NCBI GenBank assembly: GCA_963513935.1
Contig: OY740768.1
Coordinates: forward strand, 22,319,177-22,383,176
DNA length: 64,000 bases
Reading direction: 5' to 3'
DNA from: Aphrophora alni
Taxonomy: Eukaryota > Arthropoda > Insecta > Hemiptera > Aphrophoridae
In this document: piece by piece, positions 34,140 to 45,314 of the stretch
Layout: each line of letters begins with the position of its first letter
Numbering within the stretch: position 1 is the first letter of the stretch
Position numbers and translations under genes: made by a program
Notes under the pieces: generated by a model
What the model saw: the letters and a program-made list of their open reading frames with translations, nothing else
Told to the model about the DNA's origin: nothing
Database searches by the model: none

Positions 34140-36160
34140 ATAACTGAACACTCTCTTAAATGCAAGAAATGAAATTAAAACATAATTATGGTCATCTGAA
34201 TACAACCCCCTTAGAATATATCGCATTAAACTTTCCACTGACTCTCCCTCGCATATTTTATTAGTGTTTCAAAAATAATTTACAATATCTAGTTATTACG
34301 ACACACTTAGCAAGCATTAAAACCAATATAACTTTACCTTTTGTTATATTGGGCTATAAGGTTGACGAAAACTATCCATTAGGATAGATACTTACTCATA
34401 AAACATAACAATCAGGTTGGGTTCTTGACACACCACGACGCAATGAAAACTGGACGAAGTTTAGAATATTGAACAAGATTTTATTTTAGTAAAGGTTTGT
34501 CTAAGAGCTTTAAGTTCTATTTCGTCTACTATAAAACAAATTGCATGAGAGTTTACGTTAATTAAATGGAATTTGAATTGTTCATGGTAACAATCACGAA
34601 AATATTCGACGTCATAATGTACATCTTGGACTGGGAACGATTTTAAATTTTATAAGAATAGTTCGGCTTAGATTAACATAAACCGAAGAAAAATTAAACA
34701 ATGGTGGCCTAAAGTGATGGGAAATTTTAATAGAAAACAACCTTTGAATTGTAGTATAAGAATTTGTTATTTAATAATGTGTTACAAACAGTGGCATCAA
34801 ACATTAATACTTTAATGACCAGTAAAGGGTTCATAAAATTGATATAGGTTATTGAAAAATAAACACTACGTAATTTTTTTAATTTGTAAATAAACTGAAA
34901 AGTCATTTCACATTTATTCAATATTACAAACTATTTATGCTAAGGATCGGAGGTATTTATTCCATTTTAATAAATAAAACATTTTTATTTCTTGGTATAA
35001 CCAAGAATGTACCATGGTTACCTTTGTACTTTGATTATACTAAGAAAGAAAAGTGTTTCAATATTACAACATTAACATATAAGATATTAAAGATATTTAT
35101 TGAAGCTCTAAACAAATATACCTGGCCAAATGTCTTAGTAACAAGAAAAGAAAACATGACTACTTAAAGCTCCACTTCAAATATTTTTATTTAAAAAATA
35201 TGTTTGCTAAATTGTATAAATTGTGCTTGTAGGACCGAAGGAATGTTTGTTTAGCATTTATTTCATTTAGGAAAATATCTTATGTCTCATGCAAAACCTC
35301 GACTCTTGTTTGAGGAACCAAGCCTCTTGAGTCTCGTTCCATGTATATTCATAAACAAGATATGGTAATAATTAAACTCTTAAAAAAATGTTACTTTATA
35401 AAATAATCTTTGACATTACGCGTTTTTATTAACGTAAGTGTTGTAAATATTGTTTTTATTATGAAAGACATTTATCTATTCCTCGCTGTTCTAAATTCAA
35501 ACCCTAATTTAATCTGTACAATTCATATTATCTAATAAAACTATCCTCATTTTATTTCTCTCAATAATAAATAATAAAAAAGGAATAATTTACAGTCATT
35601 ATGCTACGTCGTATTTTAAAATTATTTTCTCATATAAAATAAAAATTGAAAATAAATATCATCATTCTGAGAGGGAAACAATTGGATTCAATAAAAACAG
35701 TTGTAGAGTTAAATGGATTTAAGTATCATATTGATAAAACATAGCTTTTAATCTTGTGGGAATAAATAGATTACAATAAAACGGAAGAATAAAAATGCTT
35801 TTCTAACATAAATTGAATAGAAACGAACTTTATATTCAAAGGAATTATAAACCCGGTGTATCTTGTTTTTAAAATAGAATTATTGTGGCTACTAACTGAC
35901 GGTTTTACAAATATTTATTAAAAGAGAAATATAAACCTTAATGAAGTAAATTTGTTGTAACTATACATAGTTTATCTAATATGAGCAATTAAATTTCCTG
36001 AGGTTTACCAACGTATCTCAAGGAAGGTATATTTCCAAGAACCTTTTCTCCTTCATTTATATTTATTTTATATTTTAAACATAGTTTACCTTAAGGTATG
36101 AAAATTATTACATCATGTATTTCTATAGTCTACATTAAGAATGTGTTTGTTGTACAATTA
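34140..36160 (+). repeat. Long dispersed repeat F4, copy B
   Basis: Landmarks in order: AAACTTTCCACTGACTCTCCC (short blocks only), AGCAAGCATTAAAACCAATA, GGGCTATAAGGTTGACG, ACTGGACGAAGTTTAGAATA, TATGTCTCATGCAAAACC near 35280, ACAATTGGATTCAATAAAAAC near 35680, TTAATCTTGTGGGAATAAAT near 35752, and CATAGTTTACCTTAAGGTATG near 36080. The same series occurs in copies A, C and D. There is no transposase or RT. Two open frames (34727-34921 minus, 34937-35167 plus) are not conserved in other copies. Confidence 0.65.
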
Positions 36161-36265
36161 ATTTTACATAAAATGGAATGAAATATTACTTCTAAGTGAA
36201 GGGTTGAAAATGAAAATCTTGATGTAGACACGTAAATCAATAAATATTGTTTAATTGAAGACATA

Positions 36266-36850
36266 AATTACTATTATACATTTATGTGCTAAAAATTCAA
36301 AACACGACGTTTCGGGAATAAGAATCAATTCCCGTTATCAAGTGACTATCAATCATACACCGGGAAAGTAACCTATACAAACGTAAAATAATTGAAGCCT
36401 CCTATATAAAACTAACGGACAACCCTATCAGCCAATCAAGTATAGAAGTAAGGCCATTATGGCTAGCATTATTAAAAAAAGAACTAAAATTTGATTATAA
36501 TATCCTTATAACTAATAAACAAGCTGAAATTTTACCTGTTAAACAACCACAAGGGGTTGTAACCCGTTCTCGTGCTAGGAAGCTTAATACAACTAACAAT
36601 AGGCCACTCCCCTAATAGTTTGTCCCGCCTTCTGGACCAGGTCACCTGTTGCTGTATCTTTGATACAACACGTATTTGCCGTTAGTTGTGTGTTACCGTG
36701 ATTGTGTTTTTTGATTTAGTTTCTAGTTTCATGTTTCTTTAGTTTTTAGTCATTTGTTAACGGGAATTGATTCTTATTACCGAAACGTCGTGTTTTGAAT
36801 TTTTAACACACAAATGATGGCAAATGTCCGAAAAATGTATAATAATAAAA
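36266..36850 (+). mobile_element. 5'-truncated Penelope-like element with inverted termini
   Basis: The right end (36759-36850) reads AACGGGAATTGATTCTTATT then CCGAAACGTCGTGTTTTGAA. The left end (36266-36336) is an inverted copy of it, with the same sequence in reverse complement over about 70 bases and very few mismatches apart from one deletion of about 20 bases. Between them lies the end of the endonuclease ORF and a 3' untranslated stretch with a GTATCTTTGATAC hairpin near 36653-36665. An inverted copy of the terminus at the 5' end of a truncated body is a known structural habit of Penelope-like elements. The high identity of the two ends and the intact frame suggest this is the youngest element of the class in the window. 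Confidence 0.78.
36346..36615 (+). CDS. C-terminal fragment of Penelope-like RT/GIY-YIG polyprotein
   Basis: Open without interruption from just after a TGA at 36343 to TAA at 36613-36615, about 89 codons. It lacks the start because the element is 5'-truncated. It encodes RESNLYKRKIIEASYIKL, the last helix of the GIY-YIG nuclease domain (conserved E-N---RK--E---I), followed by IEVRPLWLALLKKEL and a basic tail VVTRSRARKLN. The GIY and YIG strands themselves are missing. In the intact element the protein would be a reverse transcriptase fused to the nuclease and would act in target-primed insertion. This fragment cannot do so. The uninterrupted frame implies a fairly recent copy. Confidence 0.7.
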   Translation, partial: LSIIHRESNLYKRKIIEASYIKLTDNPISQSSIEVRPLWLALLKKELKFDYNILITNKQAEILPVKQPQGVVTRSRARKLNTTNNRPLP

Positions 36851-36854
36851 TTGA

Positions 36855-37070
36855 ACTTCCATCATTAACAAATAACTTCAAACAGAGAATAAATTACTAC
36901 ATGGATGGTGAACTAACTGAGTTGCAATAATAATTTGTTTTCATAACTTGTTTCTAACTTGGAGAATATAAAAAATATATATAATTTAATAAAAAATATA
37001 TACTTTTCATACTTTTTGTGAAATTTAATTCTAACAGTAACCTCTAATATTGTTTTCTGAACTAACCAGC
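36855..37070. other. Short AT-rich spacer
   Basis: Lies between the Penelope-like element and repeat F5. The minus-strand frame at 36913-37113 is Lys/Ile/Phe-rich and not supported. Confidence 0.4.
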
Positions 37071-37074
37071 GTAA

Positions 37075-37360
37075 GTTTATAAAGTACTTTATGAAATATT
37101 CATACTGAAGCAACGTTACAGCATCACAACAGGACTGCTAGGGGTTCCCGAGGGAGATAAAAAGCCAGCTTTGATCCTGTCCTTAAAACTGGGATAAGTG
37201 AAGTGTCTGATAAAAACAAAATAAGGATTTGACGAAGACTTGTAGAAAAGGGTTTCTCTTTGAGTGTTTGTGGCTTATAAATGTACGACGTCCAAAGTTT
37301 TCTTTTAAAATAACTTGTCTGTACTTTATTTATTGGTGGTGTTCTCTTTAAAGTTCTGAG
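37075..37360 (+). repeat. Dispersed repeat F5 copy
   Basis: GAAGCAACGTTACAGCATC, CACAACAGGACTGCTAGGGG, TTCCCGAGGGAGATAAAA, GCTTTGATCCTGTCC, ACTGGGATAAGTGAAG, AAGGGTTTCTCTTTGAGTG and GTGGCTTATAAATGTACGACG. All are shared in order with 49545-49840 and, inverted, with 28275-28560. In both plus-strand cases F5 follows an F4 copy, so F4 and F5 may be parts of one larger element or of a segmental duplication. Confidence 0.8.
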
Positions 37361-37364
37361 AAGG

Positions 37365-38660
37365 TTAATTGTGTGAATTTATTAATTCATTTGATTTTTT
37401 AGAGTTTAATATTAATTTCTAAATGAGTTTGAGAATATCATGAGCCAGATATGCTGATATGTAAGATCTTATTTTGATAATTTTTGTGGATAGGCTAGTT
37501 TATCGACCTTAACTTTAGATTAAATATACACAGATAAAACTGCTACAGATTCATTTGGATCAACAATAGGAAGGAACAATCGAAAAACTTTTATATACGG
37601 TAATTCCAACAAGCAGATGATACGCAAAGACAGCTAAATTCACTCTTGTGGCTCTTCTTTCCTCTGCCTTCTCCATGAACAGTTATCACATCTATCAAAC
37701 CCTGAAGATAAAAATCTTGTTTATCATTCGTTTGATATCATTCAATTATTATTTCATTGGGTTGTCTCCAATTAGTTCCACCTACTTTTTGTGTTTCTAT
37801 AATAAAAACAAACTATTACGCTGACAAAAATGAGCAGTGAATAAAATTAGTAACTTTTAGTTTCCTAGGCCTTGACAGTTTCGGCCTAAGTTATTTTGTT
37901 AAAACGAACAATCAAAATATAATTGATATTTACAAATAAAAACTAAATTCACAAACACACACAATAAAAATCATACATACTCATAAGAAACTTAAGCTTA
38001 GAAAGCATACTCACATCTCCTTTCAAAATATCCACTGGGTACGTTTTCTTTGGACGATTTCTCTGCTCTTATCCAATAACTGCAACATCATTGACACTCA
38101 TTCTTAAAATATAATTCATTGCTATAAAATACCTTATTATTAATCAAAATAAAGCTTAATAAACTGTAACCGTAACTTATAGAGATAGAACTGCTAATCT
38201 CAGCTTAGCTGATCAACAGAGAACAACAGCTGGCCTCTACGTTAACCATAATTTGCGTCACTCCGGACTGTTGCCTTTTTAATAAAAAAAATACAAAAAT
38301 TAGCAAACTAATACAGCCATAAATCGAGGCCGTTTTAACACAAATCGGGAGTACTAGTAAGTAGTTCCAAAAAAATAAAAATGAATAAGTCAGAAAATTG
38401 GACTGATAAAGTTGATTTATTTTAAAATGTCAACATTTTGATATTGAAAAACCAATCATTCTCAACTAATAATAAGTTAAGAATTTTCAAGTTAATTTGA
38501 CTAAAACTCCTATCACTTTACAGTTAATCGTTCAAATTTTCGATACCAAATCTCAGGATATTTCACGATGTTCAAACCTTACACTTGGAAATATTAGTTA
38601 CTTGTGTTAGTGCTGTAATTATTGTTCATAGTATTTTGTGCAGTTAATAATTAACACATA
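37365..38660. other. Intergenic DNA, nothing recognised
   Basis: AT-rich. A slightly GC-richer patch at 38190-38275 (CAACAGCTGGCCTCTACG) has no recognised identity. Confidence 0.45.
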
Positions 38661-38669
38661 TTATTGGCT

Positions 38670-38935
38670 TACTATAGTGAGTACAGGTGTGGCAATCTCG
38701 AAGATGAAGCCCTAACTAGATCTACTCCTTTTTTTAAACGTAGTCTTGGGTTATATACCTCTCTTTCATCTTTTCTATCAAGTGTTTTTGACCAACTAAT
38801 GTTCTCTTCCGACGCTAACGCCAGTAGAGTATTCGAGGTCTAGGAAGTCTTTATTGATATTCTTTTTTTTATTTTTTTTTTATTAGTTGATAATGTCCAA
38901 TAGGTTTTACGCCTTTAATCAAGGAGAAGAAAAAA
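38670..38935 (-). repeat. Dispersed repeat F2, longest copy
   Basis: Reverse-orientation series from tail to head: GAGTACAGGTGTGGCAATCTC, AGATCTACTCC, GTAGTCTTGGGTTATATACC, TTTTGACCAACTAATG, TTCTCTTCCGACGCTAACG, TAGAGTATTCGAGG, a T-rich tract, GTTGATAATGTCCAATAGG and TTTTACGCCTTTAATC. This sets the family length at about 265 bases. With the plus-oriented copy at 39115 it forms an inverted pair about 180 bases apart. Confidence 0.75.
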
Positions 38936-39114
38936 GGACAGTGCCGTAACTCTTATTTTTATAAAACGATTTCCAGATTGATGGGACTAGAGTGGTATTG
39001 TAGAATTACCCGCACGGTCAGATGATTATTTTTAGAGTAATATTTTCTTAATATAGCCTGCTAACCTAGAAGTTCTATACCTTAAAATTAAGTCATTATT
39101 TTTTAAACTATTTG

Positions 39115-39235
39115 TATAAGGGCGAAAAACCGATCGGTCATCATCGTCTTTTAAAAACGGAAGAAAATAAAGACACAACCCTCAACTACTCTAATAGCGT
39201 CAGTGTCGGAATAGAATAAGTCCTAAGAGTTTATT
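39115..39235 (+). repeat. Dispersed repeat F2, left half
   Basis: Head sequence GGGCGAAAAACCGATCGGTC, ATCATCGTCTTTTAAAAACG, then CCCTCAACTACTCTAATAGCG and CAGTGTCGGAATAGAA. The copy ends there, so the tail blocks are missing. Confidence 0.65.
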
Positions 39236-39239
39236 GTAA

Positions 39240-39561
39240 ACGAATGCTGTCAAATCACCCCTAAAATGCAAAAGAAAATGCAACACGTTTTGAGTCAAAT
39301 TTTGTGTTATTTTGAACCTTTTAAAACTACAATTGGTATATTTAAAAAAAATACAATTGATTCAAATTTATAAGTAAAGTGTAATTTATAGTTTAAGCGA
39401 AGCAAACTTGTAAAATTCTACTTCACTATAACTTGATACATATCAACTATAACTTTCTATATCAACTTATTTCCCATCCGGAAGAGCTTAGCAATTCTAA
39501 AAAAAAAAATTTCTTTCTCACGTGTAAGTAGTAAGGGACATTTTGGGGGAAATAGCGGTGA

Positions 39562-39617
<56 letters not shown>

Positions 39618-39825
39618 GGTGTTTGAGAACGTTAATGTAGTATTTTAGCCCTCTTTATTAAATATTTGTAACAACTAATTTAAATATTTTTCCAAATTAC
39701 CGTTTCGTTTTCTAAAATAGCCTATTTGCACAACTCATGACGTTTGTTGTATGATTATATTTAATGAAACAAATATCAGTGAAGTATAATTTATTCTGAC
39801 TTACATTTCCTATTGTTACTTTTCA
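39240..39825. other. Intergenic DNA
   Basis: No gene was recognised. It contains the AT microsatellite listed separately and an A-run at about 39500-39510. Confidence 0.45.
39565..39615. repeat. AT dinucleotide microsatellite
   Basis: About 25 uninterrupted AT units. Confidence 0.95.
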
Positions 39826-39829
39826 ATGC

Positions 39830-41000
39830 ATGAAGCAACGTCATATTAATTATGCAGCAGCAGAACAATTTCAAGGTTCAACGGTGATCAATCAGACTTT
39901 AGGGAAAGATACAACTTGTGTTCTACTTGGTAAGATTTGAAATTACTTCGTCCTGAAAACTAATTGTTCAATGATAATACACATGTGTGGCTTTGTTACT
40001 ATGACAACACTCATACTATTTTGACATTCCTTGCTTGGATTAATAATTTACATCTATTGTGACTAATTTAGATTATCGCTTTTGATTTTCTATTTAAAAG
40101 ATAACTGTGCTGCAAAAGTGCAGTGAATTCCATTTGTCTTTCTGCAGCGAGCAGCTGACGTTAGTGGAATAAACATATATTTTTAAATAACAAATTTATT
40201 TTTAGTGAGTAGATCTTCACATTTATGTATCGTCTTTCATTTTCATTTCATAACTCTTTTACACCCCTTCGTGAATCGCCTGTGTTATAGACAGTATATA
40301 GATTATGACACTCCCGTTCAGTGAGTTGATTCTCATAAACGATTCTTGAACACCAATCTTTAAGCTTCTTCTTAAAAAATGAAAGCACCTCTCCTGGAGA
40401 TGTCAAATAAGACATTTTGAAGTAGAGACATGGAGGTCTGAGAAGCATGAGCTGTTGCTAGTGGATAATCTTTTGTTGAAAGTAGGCTTTATAAATTTTG
40501 CTTTAATTGAAATGGCCTATGAATGAATAGATACTATCAGAGCAAAATGTTTCCAATTAATTATCTTTGAAGTAAATTGATTCCGAAATGTTTTCGTGAA
40601 AAAATTATTAAGATTATCGTGTAGATTCCCAGTGCTCCACAGCCTTGTGCTTTGAGAATATATGTAATTTAATGTAATCAACTCTAGACTGTATACAAAC
40701 TTCATCCGGTACTTCTGTTCTAAACTTCTAAAACATGGTAGAGTTCTGACATACTTCTGCAGGACCTTTGCTTTCTATTCATACCTAAAGAGGAATATTG
40801 TTAAAAAATTCCAATATATTTACTAAAAATGAGCAACACTTAAGTAAAAACTTCATAAACAAAGTGGAAGGAACATAATTTTCAACAAACCCGTTATTAG
40901 TAAACACAAGTTTTAATGACAAATTTAAGTTGTTACCAGTTAGATAAACTTTTGTTGACGGAGTTTCACAAAGGGATTTGTACATGTTAACAACTCAGTT
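39830..41000 (-). pseudogene. DDE transposon F3, copy 2
   Basis: Minus-strand reading, with stops and frameshifts: at about 40835-40745 FSKYIGIF and YSSLGMNRKQRSCRSMSELY fit the N-terminal EYADM-LIYGE---N---A--LY block. At 40660-40570 AVEHWESTR then FHENISESI fit the GAPPHW---VR-FLNE-FP catalytic region. At 40455-40250 an open stretch (67 codons in the longest frame) holds LKDWCSRIVYENQLTERE and LYTVYNTGDS, matching the L-D-VY----N---L---I C-terminal segment. The 3' non-coding part (39835-40090) is shared with the copies at 23.8 and 31.5 kb. The middle of the gene is partly deleted: about 1.17 kb remains of an element that should be near 1.5-2 kb. Confidence 0.62.
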
Positions 41001-41383
41001 TAGTGATTTAAACTTTGTCTTCTTACCAACAATATAAGGGAATTTCAGTGTTTTCTTTCACTTGGTGGTATCTTTGTTAAACTTAATTGATTTTTTCACT
41101 CATAACACTAAATAACACAAATAAAAGTGCAAAGTTTACTTTGTCCCACGAGAGAAAAAGTTGGCAAATGTAACAAAGATATTTTACAATAGTTGTACAC
41201 ACAATATTTTTCTTATAGTTACAGTTTTAACAAGAGAACCATACTTTTATTTTCAACAATTTTACAATAAATCATTTTATGCAACAATTAAATTTTTTAA
41301 ATTCATTTAATTTAATTAAATCATTTTGAAAATCAGCTGATTATTTTACTTTTCCCGTCACGATGTGGGTAAAATAGTTATTT

Positions 41384-41505
41384 GTGCAACTAGTGAGCAA
41401 AGTGGCACTTTTTTAAACGAGAGAAAAATGTTGACGCATGAGACTTGCCGAGTGCGTCAATTTTATCGAGTTTAAAAAAAAAGACACTTTGCTCACGAAT
41501 TGCAC
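41384..41505. mobile_element. Compact hairpin (MITE-like)
   Basis: Arms of about 55 bases (41384-41439 and 41453-41505). Left: GTGCAACTAGTGAGCAAAGTG, AAACGAGAGAAAAATG, TTGACGCA. The right is its reverse complement with a few mismatches (CACTTTGCTCACGAATTGCAC at the end). The loop is about 14 bases. Related words (GTGGGCAAAGTG, GAAAATCAGCTG, CAACTGTAGACAAAAG) recur at 41880-41980, so the hairpin may be the core of a larger element ending near 41990. Confidence 0.65.
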
Positions 41506-41509
41506 ATTA

Positions 41510-42585
41510 TCTACAGTTGTTATTTTGTGACAAATAATAACATACCTACAAATAAAATATGTGCTCCAATGAGTAGAAGTTCTCACGTCAAAACTGAGGT
41601 TATTTATGAATATTACAAATAACTTGGGTGTATTCTTGAGGAAACGGGATTGCCAACTTCAAAACTCGGCAAACGAAAAATACTCTCAGTGTACATACAC
41701 TGTCAATCATCTTCATGAATAATTACTTTTTTTTCAAATTTAAAACGTTGTTTTGTTGTTTATTTATGTTATTTTACATGTAAGAATTAATCTAACCTAC
41801 ATACGTGACATTTCCTGTATATTATAAATTAATTCAAATAAATGTAACCTAAATTTCGTTTTGTTCGGTTGCCATTCGGAGTGTGCAAAGTAGTGGGCAA
41901 AGTGAAACTGTTGGAAAATCAGCTGTTTTGCAAACTAATTTAAATGAACAAAATGCCACTTTGTCAACAACTGTAGACAAAAGTAATTTTCCTCCCTCTG
42001 TGTGCTATAAAAGAAATATTTACTGATAATTTCATAAAGTTCAATTTCAGCAGTAGCATTTGCGAACCTCTGTGAGTACTTTACCCAGTACTGTAGGAAA
42101 ACTATTTTTTGATGCATATGCTGATCATATGTTTTATTGATGTTCTTAGACACATTGAGGACAAATTTCTAAAAGAAATTATTTGACGTAAATATCTAAA
42201 TTTTGGTTTTTGTATTATGACAAATTATCCTAATCCTTTGAATTATTAAAAATAAAAAGATGAAAACGCCTGTATACAGTTAAAATCACTCAATGTAACT
42301 TGAACATAATAGATCCAATAATTAGGCAATAATGCTCAACGTCCATGGAGTATATTATTGCCTAAATGAGTGAATACACCGTTACAAGGCCGAATTATTT
42401 TGATTCGTGAATATTTAAAAGGCGTATTTCAATTGAACTCATCTTCGTATTTTTAACCCACCTCAAACAATTCTTAAACTAAGTATTTTGAGAAAATAAT
42501 ATACATCCTCAAATTTATAAATCTCAAGTATTTAGTGAACATCTTTTCATAATACTCTTTAGTAAAATATCGATCACCCAAGACT
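41510..42585. other. Intergenic DNA; part may belong to the hairpin element
   Basis: Contains the related words noted for the hairpin at 41880-41980. The minus-strand frame at 41935-42153 has no recognised family. Confidence 0.4.
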
Positions 42586-43853
42586 TGATAAATGAATGTC
42601 ATAAAAGGAAAACATGATTGTGATCATCCGAACACAATACCATCAGAATATATTTCCTTTAACTAATAAACCCATTAAACTTTGCAATGTCTCTCCCTCA
42701 CGTTTTTAATTAGTGTTGGTAAATAATTTGCAATGTTTAGATGGTACGACACTTTGGCTTCTAAATTACTTGTCCCTCCCCCCCTCCCCCTAGTAAGCAT
42801 TAAAACCAATATTACTTTAGCTTTTGTTATGTTGGCTATAAGGTTGTCGTAAATGGTCTATTAGGGTGGATACTGCCTCATAAAAGTAAAGTTTAGATAA
42901 CAGCCAGGAATTGGTTGTTGGTAGACCGCACCGTCATCAAAACCGGCAAAGTTTAGAATATTTAACAAGTTTTGTTTTTCCAAAGAGGACATAAGTAATC
43001 TTTTTTGTCTATTAACTAAGAAATTAAATAAACGTTTCTATAAAACTGTTCATTATAACTGTCAATACAAAATTTGACCACACATAAGTTATATAAGGAC
43101 ATGGAATATTTTATCTTAGACCGTTTAATTTTGGGAGACGCTTGGAAAAGGAGATATTTTTTTGAATAATAATTGGCTACTGTTCTCCTAAATATAGTTT
43201 ATAAAAGAGAGACTTAGAGAATGTATCTATTCAACAAACTAAATAAATTTGTCGAACAGTACGATAGTCAAAACGGCTTGAAAATGTAATCAAACATATA
43301 CAAATGTAGAACAAAGTTATTAATATAAACAGTGGCAATAATTTACGATTTTTAGTTGTCTCGACACTCTGTCTTCAAAATAACTTTTTTGTCCGCCTAG
43401 CAAGCATTAATTTATCTTTAATTATGTTGGCAATAAAGTTGTCGTAAATGGTCTATTAGGATAAGTACTGCCTCATAAAAGGAAAGTTTTAGACAACCAG
43501 GAATTTTAGGTAGACCACACCATCAACGAAACTAGACGAAGTTTAGAATATTAAACAAAGTTTTTATTTATGTAAAACGAAGGGATGGTTTTTCCTAATA
43601 TATTATTGAGTAACAAATTAATTAAAAGTTTATGTAAATGTAACTAAATTCGTCGTCAAACAGCGAGTTTTGAAAAATAAAATAAAGTTGTTTTCATAAT
43701 TTGTCGGTTGTCAACTCATGTTGTCCTAAATAGTTCAAAATAATTAAATATGTTAATGGAATAGTTCTGTTTAAGAATCAAAGAAACGTTTTGGTGAATA
43801 CAATGGTCAAAAGGGCTAAAAAAGTTACACATGGTAAAACTTAACTTAATACA

Positions 43854-43855
<2 letters not shown>

Positions 43856-43906
<51 letters not shown>
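43856..43906. repeat. AT dinucleotide microsatellite
   Basis: About 25 AT units inside F4 copy C, flanked on both sides by TACACTGAT. Confidence 0.95.
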
Positions 43907-43908
<2 letters not shown>

Positions 43909-44487
43909 ATACACTGATTAATACACTAATAAGAATACGTACATCAATTATTTGTTACAAACAGTGTAACCTCTAATAATACATGAGTTTGATTATAAAA
44001 ATGGGTTTTAAGAATTTAAGTAGGCTAATGAGAAATTTTGTATTCATTTTAATAAATTTAATAATAATTTGTAAATGTTATATCACATTAATGGATTATT
44101 ATATAATACAGATATAAGACATTGAAAAGAAGTGTTTAAGCTTCAACGCGACAACTTAGCCGAATGCCTTAGTGACATAAAAAAGAAACATGACTTTTTA
44201 ATGATCCACATTAAAAAAACATATATTTTGGCAATATTTCTAATATATGTGCTTGGGTAACTTTATAAATTATATTCAACATTTATTTTACTTTGGAACA
44301 TATCATCTCTTTTCCCTGCACATATTTTAGTTTAATATTTCAGTCTCGTCTAGTGTATAATCCTAATGTAGTTATGAAAAGAAAAACCTCTTACAAACAT
44401 TTGATGTTTAAAAAAATTGTTTTGATCTTGTTTTCCTAACCTAAAATGTTAAAATCTTTCCATTATTTAAGTTGTAATCAATTTTAA

Positions 44488-44503
44488 TCACGTGATCACG
44501 TGA
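44488..44503. other. Perfect 16-bp palindrome with two E-boxes
   Basis: TCACGTGATCACGTGA reads the same on both strands and contains CACGTG twice. The CACGTG box is a known binding site of bHLH proteins. No nearby gene supports a function here. Confidence 0.6.
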
Positions 44504-45314
44504 CATTTTTGTATCCTTCCATATCCTAAATTCAAGTTGTAACTTAATCCCTGCAACAAATATAATAACAAATAATTATATTTTTTTATTCGCTTTTATT
44601 TCTACCAATAATAGAGAATTAAAAAGGATTTTTTTTTTACAGTGAATGTAGTACGTGTCCTATTTTGAGATTATTTCTCCACTTAAAACAACAATCCATT
44701 CTCAGAATTGGATTCAATAAAACAGTAGTAGACTTAAATGGATTTAACTATTAATCTGATACAGCATGGCTGCCAATCTTGTGGGAATAAATAAATTACA
44801 ATAAAACGAAGGAATTAAAATTTTCCACTAAAAACTAATGAAATAAAAAAGAACTTTAGAGTAAACGAAATAAGTCTGGTTTACTGTAATTGAACTGAAT
44901 ATATTTATTGTCTTTTAAGATAAGTTTATTGTAGCTACCCCATGGTAATTTTACAAATACTCATTTAAAAAATATTACACGTCCTTTATGAAATTGTGAA
45001 ATAAATTTGTCCATTTTAATATGTAATTTACACAATTAAATTCGTCTTAAGTTTAATACAACGTATCTAAAAGGAAGTACTTTGTAATAATAATATTTCC
45101 AAGGACTTTTTGGTCTTCATTTATATTTATCTTATATTTTAATCAGAGTTTACCTAACCTGCAACCTAATATGGAACTTACCTAACCTAACCTTATGTTT
45201 TAAACATAGTTTATCTTTAAATTATATAACTTACCTAACCTAACCTTATATTTTTAAATATAGTTTAACTGAAGACTATGAAAATTACTACACCATGTGT
45301 ATTAAAAACGTGTT

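Larger units (their letters stand above)
42590..45310 (+). repeat. Long dispersed repeat F4, copy C, with an internal duplication
   Basis: Carries CATTAAACTTTGCAATGTC, GCATTAAAACCAATATTAC, GGCTATAAGGTTGTCG, TGGTAGACCGCACCGTC, ATTGGATTCAATAAAACAG near 44708, AATCTTGTGGGAATAAATA near 44773 and AAAATTACTACACCATGTG near 45278, in the F4 order. The segment GTAAATGGTCTATTAGG...ACTGCCTCATAAAAG occurs twice, near 42850 and 43445, so the left part is duplicated with a period of about 600 bases. That explains why this copy is longer (about 2.7 kb) than B. CCTAACCTAACC motifs cluster at 45190-45245. Confidence 0.65.

Noticed and set aside
45165..45245. CCTAACCTAACC motifs as interstitial telomere (TTAGG)n
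   Set aside because: Only two to three consecutive units occur at each place (also near 30330, 49371 and 60978). This is too short to claim telomeric origin.
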